Origin: Thalassoglobus neptunius
GTDB lineage: Bacteria; Planctomycetota; Planctomycetia; Planctomycetales; Planctomycetaceae
DNA: 64,000 nucleotides
Assembly (NCBI RefSeq): GCF_007859735.1
Contig: NZ_SIHI01000009.1
Coordinates: forward strand, 1-64,000
Direction: 5' to 3'
The stretch's first letter is position 1. Every line of letters starts with the position of its first letter. A program made the translations under genes and the position numbers. This document shows positions 1 through 7,921 of this stretch, one piece after another. The notes beneath the pieces were generated by a model, which was not told the DNA's origin, searched no databases, and saw nothing but the letters and a program-made list of their open reading frames with translations.

Positions 1-73
1 GAATCATTTCGATCATCTCCCACTGAAGGTCAGTCAGGTCACTTGGGTACGCTTTTCGAATCGCCTCGGACAC
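1..73 (-). mobile_element. 5' end of an IS5-like transposase gene, cut by the window edge
   Basis: Read on the minus strand from a GTG at 73, the peptide contains YPSDLTDLQWEMIEMI. This matches the conserved N-terminus of IS5/IS4-type DDE transposases (Y-P-S-D-L-T-D-x-Q-W). An AAAGGAG ribosome-binding site sits six bases before the GTG, which supports this start. Only the first 24 codons lie inside the window, so it cannot be judged whether the element is intact. The outer terminal repeat was not identified in 74-248. Confidence 0.7.
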
Positions 74-248
74 CGTGCACTCCTTTGCGTTGATGAACCG
101 CAAAGTGTGAACAAAACCAGACTTTCACAAAACCTCAGTTTCCGGATAGCCTCTGAGTGGAAGTCCGGGGATTGACTGCCAGGAAACTCATACATCACTT
201 CCGACTCGATTTAGCGTCACCAACTCTGAAGCAACAGGTGTTGTTCTG

Positions 249-2420
249 TTGACGGACAAGGATGATCATGTAATCAAGGCGACCATTCGGATGGAGTGCG
301 CCGACGCCCCCGACGAATTCTGGGAGCGAGTCATGGGGCATAAGGTGAATATCCATGTCACGCTGGATGATTTTGGTACTGTCGTTTCAGGCAATGAGAT
401 CACCAAAGTCATCTACCTGCCAGACGGTGAAACAAACTCGTTGGAAACACTCGTCTCCACTCGCATCGATCCAGAACTTGATGCCCTTGATGAAGCGAAT
501 CGCTTTGGTCAAGCCGTCATTTCCATGCAGTTCCGGCCACACAAACCGGACCAGGCTGGAACGCCTCCCTTTAACGCCAACAATGCGTCTGCCGAACAGC
601 AGTCTTTCGTATTTCCAACGTCTGAGACGCTCATTCAGCACCTAATACGGTCCACGCGAGCCCACGATCATTCTGCGTTGACCGCAATTTTTAATGATCA
701 CTTGATTCGGCTAATGCTGGGCGATGCTTTGGACAGAGTTCGCGTGGAACTGTTTGGCATGCCCGGTAAGTGGACGGAACGCCAAAAACGATTGGCAGGG
801 ATCGTTCGGTCTCATGATAAAGACATCGCAGTATCTGATGATGACAGACTCGTCCTGGAAGGCTACTTGCCACAGCTTCTCGACCCTGAGCAAAACAGAG
901 TGGATTATGCTGACTGGATTCCCCGACATGTTCAGGCACCGCGACGACTTCTGGCTAAGATTTGGCAGTGGGAAGAGGAGAGCAGTGGTGAAGTGCTGCC
1001 GCAGCACAACTACCGCGTCTTTCAGCCCGTCAATGGCAAGGCGACTGCAATGAGCGAAGACGGAAGCAGCGCCTACCTGCTCGAACAGGTAGGTGCAGTT
1101 ATTCCAGCGTCAAGCAGGCCGGTAGGAATTCCGGTGTATCCTGGCAGTCGTCATTTCAAGAGCGTTACCGAAAGCCCCCAGGACCAGAAAGCGTGGCTCG
1201 TGACCAACATATGGAGCGGTGGCGAAGTCGGTATACAATCGCGTCTCCATAATTGGCCTGCAGGGTTTCCCAAGCGCGACGGGGACGAAGGCAAGCCAAT
1301 TCAAGTCAACTCTGACATCCCGGCGAAAGCGATCATCCCCTCTGCCTCCCGATCACAGAACACAGCTGAAGAACCGTCTGAAGCCGTAAAAATAATGATG
1401 AAGGCCCTGCAGGGCACGTGGGATATACAATCCATGTCCAGTGGAAACGTAGACGTTATCACAATCACAGGTGACCATTTACAGGGCGATGACGACATCG
1501 TCACTTTCGCTATCACACTAAAGGAAACGAAGCCATATTGGACCGTTGAATTGACCCCGGTTTGGACGGAAACTCAATTGGTAAAAATGCAAGATGAATT
1601 CTGGCAGGCTGACTCAGATCCGCCACCATCGGTAAAAAGTATGATCGAGGATTTACTTCAAGAGGCCTCGCCGGGGACTCTCAAGGGCATTATCAGGCAG
1701 CAGGGAGATCAATTTGTTCTCAGCACGGTTGAAGGCGCTGGTTCAGGCCTCCCACGCTCGTTTGCTGTCAGAAATGGGCATGATGTGTGCAAACTTTCCA
1801 GGACACCAATTCAGTGGGGAGCGAACAAGCATGGGAATGTAACGGTTTGCCTTAGCAGGCGTCTGGCTCGCAATCTGCAACTGGATGACGAAAAACTGAA
1901 AGCTATCGATGAACTGCTGGATAAGCTTTGGAAGCAGTTCGTGACAGCGGAACTTGAACACACGACGTATTCTCGTGGTCACCGCGGACAACTGATTGCC
2001 GAAATTCGTGACTACGGTGAACAGCGCAGATTGTTGGAGTCGCAGTTTCGCTACGAGATATCCCGCCTTGTCTCGGGCAGACAGCGTGAAGCCCTGCTGT
2101 CGGCGATTCAAAACCTTCGTGGACACAAGGAGGTGGATGATATCTTCAAAGTCGATTCCAATGCGTATCCATCACTCTGGGGTTGGAATGAACAAGACTA
2201 TCCCGTGCGGATCGAGATTTCTGCCAATGATTCACAACTGCATTGGTACGTGAAACCAGGAAAACACGGCGTGACAGATGATGGACCAATGATGCCACGA
2301 GAGCTTAAACATTACCTCATTCTCGGCCAGGCAGTGGTGGATGAACAACTGGACGCCAAAGATGCACTAAAGAAATTACATGCGAAACCAGAAGAGACCG
2401 AAGTAGACTCAACGGATTGA
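249..2420 (+). CDS. Large hypothetical protein with a possible TIGR03067-like segment
   Basis: This is a 723-residue soluble protein with no signal peptide or membrane segment that I can see. Translation probably starts at TTG 249, with AGGTG eight bases upstream; no ATG fits better. Residues about 383-490 contain LQGTWDIQS followed by short beta-rich stretches ending near QFVLST. This resembles the LxGTW signature of TIGR03067, a domain of unknown function common in planctomycetes, but the match is weak. The rest (an acidic N-terminus and a C-terminus rich in Lys and Glu) is not recognised. It lies alone between an IS5 fragment and the replication-like module, with about 500 bases to the next gene. 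Function unknown; it may be cargo of the mobile segment. Confidence 0.75.
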   Translation: MTDKDDHVIKATIRMECADAPDEFWERVMGHKVNIHVTLDDFGTVVSGNEITKVIYLPDGETNSLETLVSTRIDPELDALDEANRFGQAVISMQFRPHKPDQAGTPPFNANNASAEQQSFVFPTSETLIQHLIRSTRAHDHSALTAIFNDHLIRLMLGDALDRVRVELFGMPGKWTERQKRLAGIVRSHDKDIAVSDDDRLVLEGYLPQLLDPEQNRVDYADWIPRHVQAPRRLLAKIWQWEEESSGEVLPQHNYRVFQPVNGKATAMSEDGSSAYLLEQVGAVIPASSRPVGIPVYPGSRHFKSVTESPQDQKAWLVTNIWSGGEVGIQSRLHNWPAGFPKRDGDEGKPIQVNSDIPAKAIIPSASRSQNTAEEPSEAVKIMMKALQGTWDIQSMSSGNVDVITITGDHLQGDDDIVTFAITLKETKPYWTVELTPVWTETQLVKMQDEFWQADSDPPPSVKSMIEDLLQEASPGTLKGIIRQQGDQFVLSTVEGAGSGLPRSFAVRNGHDVCKLSRTPIQWGANKHGNVTVCLSRRLARNLQLDDEKLKAIDELLDKLWKQFVTAELEHTTYSRGHRGQLIAEIRDYGEQRRLLESQFRYEISRLVSGRQREALLSAIQNLRGHKEVDDIFKVDSNAYPSLWGWNEQDYPVRIEISANDSQLHWYVKPGKHGVTDDGPMMPRELKHYLILGQAVVDEQLDAKDALKKLHAKPEETEVDSTD

Positions 2421-2587
2421 ACCTCAACGGTTTGCTACGTGCGTGAGCCAGTTCACGATGGTTCGTTTACTCGGTCATGCACCGTTCAAAAGAAGTCGGC
2501 GGGGAGCAAATGACCGGTCTTGACTCCCCTACTCTCAGACAGCTCCAAGTTAGCTTCATCCCTTGTTCAAAAGATGTATGCGGGCAT

Positions 2588-2604
2588 GAACACAATTTGT
2601 GTTC
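2588..2604. promoter_or_regulatory. Perfect palindrome, candidate operator
   Basis: GAACACA-ATT-TGTGTTC is a perfect inverted repeat with 7-bp arms and a 3-bp centre, about 330 bases before the HTH gene. A second dyad, GAAC-GG-GTTC, follows 10 bases later. This geometry suits a dimeric HTH protein. No regulator has been shown to bind it. Confidence 0.45.
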
Positions 2605-2785
2605 GACACTTGTTGAACGGGTTCGATCAAGTCGGTGACCTGACACCGTTCATGAATGGTATTCACTCCATCGGTAAGGCAATGTTGCAAGCGGGAATCC
2701 TCGACGCTGTGCCCGGTCATGGTCGGTTCAGGTGACGGCCACGCGACTCCCCTTGAACTCGCTTTGGACCTTGGTTGAACGCGAC

Positions 2786-2821
2786 TTGCACCGTGCATGG
2801 CCCGCGTCATGCACGGTGCAA
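2786..2821. repeat. Perfect 14-bp inverted repeat with an 8-nt loop
   Basis: TTGCACCGTGCATG (2786-2799) is exactly complementary to CATGCACGGTGCAA (2808-2821), with loop GCCCGCGT. There is no T-run after it, so it is not a typical intrinsic terminator. It stands about 115 bases before the HTH/coiled-coil gene. It could be a protein-binding site, a cruciform or single-strand origin element, or an RNA hairpin in the leader. Confidence 0.7.
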
Positions 2822-2934
2822 CGGACGGTTCACGAACGAGGGGATTCAACAGTGGGGGTCACTGGGGTGTCATATTGCCTTGGATGCCAGCCGCACCTGC
2901 GTTAGGCTGGCTTCGTTCTGATTCTCCCCCCGCC

Positions 2935-3525
2935 ATGGACCAACATCTCACCGTCAAGGAAGCAACCAAACTTACCGGCAAGTCCGAGTCAACCATCAAG
3001 CGACTCATCCACGTCATCACAGCAGATGTCGCGCATGAAGACCGCAATTCGATCCATCCAGCACATGACGAACTGGAACGACTTCGCGACGCGGGAGAGC
3101 CGTATGTCTGGAAGATCGACCGGATGCTGTTACTCAAACGTTACCCTCAGGAACCGCAGGCCGAAGAGGGGAGTGATCGCACTGACGAGACCGACGCGGC
3201 GACGGCTTCAGAGAATCAACTTGTTGATTCCCTGCGCGAGCGACTCTTGTCCCAAGACGACCAGATCCAAACCTTCAAGACTCAGCTTGATCGAAAAGAC
3301 GGTCAGATCGACAACCTTAATGAGCGTATGCGTGAAACCAACATTCTGATGAAAGAACTGCAACAGAAGTTAGCGATTGCAGCACCGACTGCTCCTGCTG
3401 AACCGTCAATTCCGATCGATGCAGAACCTGCAACGAATTCCCCGTCCAACACTTCAGAAAAGCAATCCTCCACAATGGAAAAACACTTACCGACGATAGC
3501 CGGTTGGTTCCGATCGAAGAAGTAG
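2935..3525 (+). CDS. HTH and coiled-coil protein of a plasmid-like replication module
   Basis: This is a 196-residue protein starting at ATG 2935 (MDQHLTVKEATKL). An upstream in-frame extension exists, but it covers the 14-bp hairpin and is unlikely to be translated. Residues 4-25 (LTVKEATKLTGKSESTIKRL) form a MerR/excisionase-type helix-turn-helix. Residues about 95-150 (heptads around LRERLLSQDDQIQTFKTQLD) form a coiled coil, followed by a Pro/Ala/Ser linker and a short basic tail WFRSKK. HTH plus coiled coil is the general layout of plasmid accessory proteins such as KfrA and DUF536 proteins, which act in plasmid maintenance. It ends 15 bases before the initiator gene and is probably co-transcribed with it. 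A role in partition or regulation is inferred from layout and position only. Confidence 0.65.
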   Translation: MDQHLTVKEATKLTGKSESTIKRLIHVITADVAHEDRNSIHPAHDELERLRDAGEPYVWKIDRMLLLKRYPQEPQAEEGSDRTDETDAATASENQLVDSLRERLLSQDDQIQTFKTQLDRKDGQIDNLNERMRETNILMKELQQKLAIAAPTAPAEPSIPIDAEPATNSPSNTSEKQSSTMEKHLPTIAGWFRSKK

Positions 3526-3540
3526 GGGACTCATTGTCCG

Positions 3541-5025
3541 TTGACCACGCTGCCAATTCAGAAAACCTTTCCAGTGACTGACGCACCATCCCAACCACAA
3601 CGGCACTTTCGCGGATTTGAGCCGCTGACAGCAAACTACATCTACTGCCCGAATCAGTTTCTCGACATCTGCGTGCCGAACTGTTCCCGTGGGGAAGTTC
3701 GCATTGTCGCGTATCTGATTCGCCAGACTCTCGGCTGGCTCGACGAAAACGGTCAACCGATCAACGAAGAAGTGCAGGTGAGTTACCGCGACTTGATTGA
3801 AAAAGCGGGCGTCAGCAGGGGATCGATTGGACCGGCAATTCAGAAATTGGTCCAAAGCAGATTCATTCGAGTTTGTTCTACGGGGCAATCGAAAGCGACT
3901 GGTCGATCAGGGCAGTCAGCAAAGTACGCTCTCCGATGGAGTGCCAGTTCAACGTTTACAAAGTCGGTCGACGAATTCGACGGTTTCTTTGTTGGTGAGG
4001 GGCATCGTACACCGATTCCGAATTCCTTCTTTGATGAGATCATCCCAACCGAAACGCGCGCCGTCGTCAAAGTCGTCGGGACGGTTCTCCGACATACGAT
4101 CGGTTATCAAAACCAATTCGGAGGACGACGCAAGTCAGCTCCACTTTCTTACAACTACGTGCAGCGATACGCGGGACTCAACAGTCGATCGGGTGTCAGT
4201 GAAGCCATCGCTGTTGCTCAAGAACGTGGCTATATCACCTGCACGCAAGCCGGACAATTCGATGCGGATCGGTCCCAACAATCGGCTGCGTGTTACTCTG
4301 TTCGATGGTTTGCGGCCAATCAGGTTGTTCCAATCAGTTCAAAAAACGAACCAGAGGATCGGTTCAATAAACGAACCAGTAACGGTTCAAAATCCAGACC
4401 AGTGGATCGGTTCAAAAAACGAACCACTTCAAAGACAGATTCCAAAGACATCCACAAACAACAGCATGTTGCCAGTCAGGAAACAGAAGCTGCGATTCAA
4501 TTATTGCTTGAGGCTGGTGTTGATCGAGCAATAGCCTTTCGACTTGTCGAAAAGAGCGGGCCGGAGCGAGTGCAGCGACAGTTGCAGTGGCTTGACGCTC
4601 GCACCCCCCGCGAAAATCGTATCGGTCTACTTTGTAAATCCATCACAGAAGACTGGTCGCCACCACCATCCATTGCCGTGAAGAATCGTCAAAAATCAAT
4701 ACGCGAGCGGGAACAAATCGAAGCGGCCAAACAATCACAGGAATCGAAACGAGTCGCACGAGAAAAGGCGGCTCGCGCCAAACGTCGAGAGCGGCTTTTG
4801 TCTGAATGGGACACGGCGACATCCGAACAACGCAAGGCATGGATTCAGACTGCCGTGAAAGCGGAATCAAGCTGTGTCATCGCCGACATCATCCGACGAC
4901 AGGGGACGAAAGCAGAGTCGCCGCATTGCCATGTGCTCGATGCCATTGCGGCAGCACGGAAGCTGCCGCCAATCAGTGTTGCAAGTGACAGTCCACGCAG
5001 TTCGATTGGCTACAAAGTCGCCTGA
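3541..5025 (+). CDS. Tandem winged-helix replication initiator (RepA/phage O-like)
   Basis: This is a 494-residue protein; TTG 3541 is the likely start. Residues about 30-140 form one winged helix (RGEVRIVAYLIRQTLGW, then VSYRDLIEKAGVSRGSIGPA). This has the RxxLGW and SYxxL pattern of the N-terminal domain of phage and plasmid replication proteins. Residues about 160-260 form a second, similar winged helix (RAVVKVVGTVLRHTIGY, SYNYVQRYAGLNSR). A low-complexity linker at residues 266-300 is encoded by the iteron-like repeats. A helical domain follows with the pattern A..L...G......QLQWLDAR...NRIGLLCKSITEDW, as in the C-termini of many initiators. The tail is basic and coiled. It probably binds the origin within its own gene and recruits helicase, as lambda O does. 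Domain assignment is by motif only. Confidence 0.75.
   Translation: MTTLPIQKTFPVTDAPSQPQRHFRGFEPLTANYIYCPNQFLDICVPNCSRGEVRIVAYLIRQTLGWLDENGQPINEEVQVSYRDLIEKAGVSRGSIGPAIQKLVQSRFIRVCSTGQSKATGRSGQSAKYALRWSASSTFTKSVDEFDGFFVGEGHRTPIPNSFFDEIIPTETRAVVKVVGTVLRHTIGYQNQFGGRRKSAPLSYNYVQRYAGLNSRSGVSEAIAVAQERGYITCTQAGQFDADRSQQSAACYSVRWFAANQVVPISSKNEPEDRFNKRTSNGSKSRPVDRFKKRTTSKTDSKDIHKQQHVASQETEAAIQLLLEAGVDRAIAFRLVEKSGPERVQRQLQWLDARTPRENRIGLLCKSITEDWSPPPSIAVKNRQKSIREREQIEAAKQSQESKRVAREKAARAKRRERLLSEWDTATSEQRKAWIQTAVKAESSCVIADIIRRQGTKAESPHCHVLDAIAAARKLPPISVASDSPRSSIGYKVA
4336..4427 (+). repeat. Four iteron-like direct repeats inside the initiator gene
   Basis: Four copies of a 19-bp unit, consensus GGTTCAAAAAACGAACCAG, begin at 4336, 4361, 4384 and 4409, so the spacing is 25, 23 and 25 bp. 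Copies 1, 2 and 4 keep the dyad GTTC-N7-GAAC; copy 3 has decayed on its right half. Because 25 and 23 are not multiples of three, the copies are read in different frames: copies 2 and 4 encode RFNKRT/RFKKRT, while copy 1 encodes KNEPE. Conservation is therefore at DNA level. Iterons within the initiator coding sequence are established for lambda O and its relatives. Confidence 0.75.
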
Positions 5026-5507
5026 ATTCGCCACAAGGAAAAGGGGACTCAATCACGTACAGAAGGCTGATGATTGAGACGTCACCCTTTGCGATCAGGC
5101 AGCCGAGCAGTGGAACTGACTCGGTTCTACGCTTGGCAGAGCCAAGAAAGTGTCGCCTCGATGAGGGCACCACGTCACGAGCTATCGCCCGCGACCGCAG
5201 GGCTTTCGACGACGCGGCCGGACTCGTACCTCACCGATCTCGCTGCTACACCCCTGCGGTCTCGGCCTCATGCTTCGGCTCGCGACGTCGGTGCCACACT
5301 CCACTCTCACGCCGGAGGCGTCACCTTTGACGACCGACTGGTCGTCCATCATTTCTCCACTACCCCTCTCGGCTCATCCAAGGCGTCTCAATAAGGCGCG
5401 AATGCGCTGAGGCGTCTCCACCACGAGTCATGATTGAAACGCCTCTTAAAACGCCGCAGAATGCGTCGTCATCTTCTGACCTCTCAAAAAGAGGAGCAGC
5501 CACGCGA
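5026..5507. other. Region between initiator and primase remnant, no clear gene
   Basis: Several frames stay open because the stretch is GC-rich, including a 106-codon plus-strand frame at 5074-5394. None has a convincing ribosome-binding site or recognisable motif. Near 5382-5452 GGCGTCTC is repeated, and an imperfect inverse copy (GAAACGCCTCTT) may form a hairpin between the two converging genes. Nothing else is evident. Confidence 0.4.
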
Positions 5508-6170
5508 TCAACCTTGACGCAGGCGGTCGCCGATGGTTTGCCATTCCGGCTCCGTTACTGACTCGGGCTGACGCCCGTCGAAGACTCCGCCGAACATTTC
5601 TCGCGACCAGACCAGTCGCGGCTGAATGCCGTCCTGTTGGTGCAGTTTCCAAAGCGTTTCCTTCGCTCCATCAATGCCCTGTTCGTCATTGTCGAACATC
5701 AACGCGATCTTCCCACCGGCCAGACGCCTCGCCCAGTGGACAACTTTCTCGACTTGGGCATCGGTCATGCGGTTGGACATCACACCGACGGCTGGCTGTT
5801 TCAAGGCGTCGAGTCGGATGACATCGTTCATCCCTTCAACAACCAAAATGCCAATTTCGGCAATGCGGTCGCGATACTCCGCTTCGTCGAGTCGCTTCGC
5901 CTGCTGACCGTACAGTTCAAGCCCCTTGCGGAACATCTTCTGTGTAGGGAACCGATGCTTCATCGGCTCGGTGCCCGATTTGTTGGCTTTCAGCCATTTT
6001 TGACGCTTAGCGTCGTAATCGGGATCGCGACCAGCCCATGCCAGCACGTCGCCCGCTTCGGAATCGATGCCATAGATCACGCGGCCACGGAGCGTTCCTC
6101 CCCGTAAGGGACCCTCTTCGTAACAATGCTCACCGGTTTTGGGACGCAGGAATTGACGTAAACCCTTAAC
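5508..6170 (-). pseudogene. 5'-truncated TOPRIM primase-like gene
   Basis: The readable frame holds a DnaG-type TOPRIM core. First comes GGTLRGRVIYGID, the RGR(V/I)-x-(F/Y) lead-in of bacterial primases. Then come VVEGMNDVIRLDAL, with the catalytic Glu, and ALMFDNDEQGIDGA, with the DxD metal site. The frame runs back to an in-frame TGA at 6171-6173. The 30 codons before the GTG at 6080 still match primase sequence but hold no ATG, GTG or TTG. The CHC2 zinc finger and N-terminal half are missing, and a transposase gene begins 300 bases away on the other side. I read it as a primase gene cut short by insertion or deletion. A short product from GTG 6080 (190 residues) would keep TOPRIM but lack DNA binding. 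Confidence 0.65.
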
Positions 6171-6471
6171 TCAAAGCATGTTCGAGTTTTCAGCACCTCT
6201 TTCGGACGATCACCGACGATCGGGACCCTTATCGAACTCCAGACAAGGCAGTTAACAGCCTGTCAAGCGCGCCAGAGTCGGCATGAAACCGGGGAAGCTG
6301 TAACAGCACTGCGCCCACGCTCCGTCGGGCCTCCGGAACCTCTCAACCAGCCATCCTGTGGCGGTCGGCTGGAATCGCTCGGCGGGGTATCCTGGCCGGC
6401 TTTCCAGCGGGGTAAAAAAACTCTGATTCCCCGGATTTTACAGCATTCCGCAAGATCACGACCGTACCACG
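6171..6471. other. Probable left end of the transposable element, limits not found
   Basis: These 301 bases separate the broken primase from the transposase start. No gene is seen. A terminal repeat matching the sequence downstream of 7548 was looked for and not found, so the ends of the insertion sequence cannot be set. Confidence 0.35.
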
Positions 6472-7548
6472 ATGGGACGCATTTTTCATCCGTTATTCGC
6501 CCTGCTGGCGTCCGCCACACGCCAGGAACTGGCCCGCCAGGTGGCCTACCTCAAAGAGGAGAACCGCATTCTTCGGGCGCGGTTGCCGCAACGGATCGTT
6601 GCTACGCCGCAGGAGAAGAAACGACTGCTCCGCGCCGGCCGCCGTCTCGGAGTTCAGTTGAAGGAGCTGATATCGTTCGTCAGCTACCAGACGTTCCGGC
6701 GCTGGATTCGGGAAGCAGAAGAGAACCACACCAAATCCAAGACGACATCCAATCGCAAACCGGGACGGCCACGGACACCGGAAGAGGTCCGCGATCTGAT
6801 CATCCAGATGCGGAAGGACACCGGGTTCGGCTACACGAAGCTGATGGGCGAACTCCGCAAACTCGGGATCAAACTCTCGCGACAAACAGTCAAGAACATC
6901 CTCAAGGAAGCGGGACTTGAGCCACTTCCAAACGACAGCAAGGATTCGTGGGACGCCTTCCTTGCCCGACACGCTGATACGCTCTGGCAATGCGATTTCG
7001 TGTCCAAACCGATGTGGACGGCGAAGGGACTCGTCGACCTCTACATGCTGGTGTTTCTACACATCGGCACGCGGCGGTGCTGGATTAGTCCCTGCACGAC
7101 CAGCCCGAACTCACAGTGGGTCACGCAGCAGGCGAAGAACTTCCTAATGGACGCCGAGGATATGGATCTCACGCCGAAGATGGTCATGCGGGACAACGAC
7201 ACGAAGTTCACCGCTCTATTTGATGCCGTGTTCGAGAGCAGTGGCGCCCGCATCAAACGCAACACCCCACTGTCTCCCAACCTGCGGGCTCATGTCGAAC
7301 GGTTCATTCAGACGCTACAGGTCGAGTGCCTCAACAAGTTCGTGATCGTGGCTCAGCGGCATTTGAACTACGTCTGCCGGCAGTTTGAAGCGTGGTACAA
7401 TACCGAGCGACCACACGAGGCTTGTCGTCATCTGCCGCCAGCGATGGAAGTAGAGCCGGAGAAGCGAACCACGATTCGTCGTGGCGACGTGGTCTGCAAC
7501 ACGCGGCTCGGTGGAACGCTAAATTCGTATTCGAGGCGGGCGGCGTGA
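6472..7548 (+). CDS. DDE transposase with rve integrase core (IS3/IS481-like)
   Basis: The protein has 358 residues starting at ATG 6472. The N-terminus (about residues 15-85) carries a coiled segment and an HTH-like stretch. Residues 98-145 match the helix-turn-helix between the ORFA and core parts of IS3-type elements (GFGYTKLMGELRKLG, SRQTVKNILKEAGL). The rve core follows, with catalytic residues visible as D in LWQCDFV, D in VMRDNDTKF and E in RAHVERFIQ, then the usual C-terminal WYNTERPHEACRHLPP. A single uninterrupted frame, rather than a frameshifted pair, points to IS481-like or single-ORF IS3-like elements. All three acidic residues are present, so the enzyme may be active. It probably destroyed the adjacent primase gene. 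Confidence 0.85.
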   Translation: MGRIFHPLFALLASATRQELARQVAYLKEENRILRARLPQRIVATPQEKKRLLRAGRRLGVQLKELISFVSYQTFRRWIREAEENHTKSKTTSNRKPGRPRTPEEVRDLIIQMRKDTGFGYTKLMGELRKLGIKLSRQTVKNILKEAGLEPLPNDSKDSWDAFLARHADTLWQCDFVSKPMWTAKGLVDLYMLVFLHIGTRRCWISPCTTSPNSQWVTQQAKNFLMDAEDMDLTPKMVMRDNDTKFTALFDAVFESSGARIKRNTPLSPNLRAHVERFIQTLQVECLNKFVIVAQRHLNYVCRQFEAWYNTERPHEACRHLPPAMEVEPEKRTTIRRGDVVCNTRLGGTLNSYSRRAA

Positions 7549-7921
7549 ACCCGCTCACAGGTGTGAAGTCAACACTCTTCTCGCTCTCTGTAGAGACATG
7601 GAGACTGGAGAGAGACTGGGCGGTCTGGACAGTCATGGTTGGCTTCGGAATAGGAAAGCCAATCCCTTTTTGAACCGCTTCTCAAACTGCACCGAACAAT
7701 GTGACCGACGCAGTTTCGAAATTCGCTGTTTCGTGCTGAGGTCGAAATCACCGACGCGAGAATCGTGGCCCGGCGATCTGCCTCGGCTTGTCCAACTTCA
7801 ATGACTTGATTACGCACCAAGCCTGCAGTGGAGACCTGGACCTCCGCTGCTTCGCGTGTGCGCTCAAATTGCTCAGCTTGGCCTTCTCGTTCGTTTACCG
7901 ACTCCGCGCCACAGTGATCGA
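7549..7921. other. Gap between transposase and sulfatase, with a degenerate shared sequence
   Basis: No supported gene. The likely right end of the transposable element lies here but cannot be placed. At 7787-7800 the 14-mer CTTGTCCAACTTCA begins a stretch that recurs in degenerate form near 12,108 (both translate on the minus strand to NQ-x-x-E-x-GQ); a 13-mer of it also occurs at 18,133. This looks like the remains of a dispersed sequence. Confidence 0.35.

Larger units (their letters stand above)
2421..2934. other. Long non-coding leader rich in GTTC/GAAC dyads, upstream of the replication-like module
   Basis: No credible gene is seen in these 514 bases. The stretch holds several inverted repeats built from GTTC and GAAC: GAACACA-ATT-TGTGTTC (2588-2604), GAAC-GG-GTTC (2615-2624) and GTTC-AC-GAAC (2828-2837), as well as the long perfect hairpin listed separately. 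The same half-sites recur inside the initiator gene at 4336-4427. The inference is a regulatory region bound by a protein of the module, perhaps the initiator itself. Confidence 0.5.

Noticed and set aside
2588-2624. GAAC/GTTC dyads considered as LexA (SOS) boxes
   Set aside because: The spacing is not the GAAC-N4-GTTC of Gram-positive-type LexA sites, and no SOS gene follows.
5074-5394. 106-codon frame after the initiator gene
   Set aside because: No ribosome-binding site, low-complexity Ser/Arg/Thr content, and several overlapping open frames in the same GC-rich stretch.
6263-6520. 85-codon minus-strand frame at the left of the transposase
   Set aside because: Overlaps the transposase start in antisense and has no supported start or motif.
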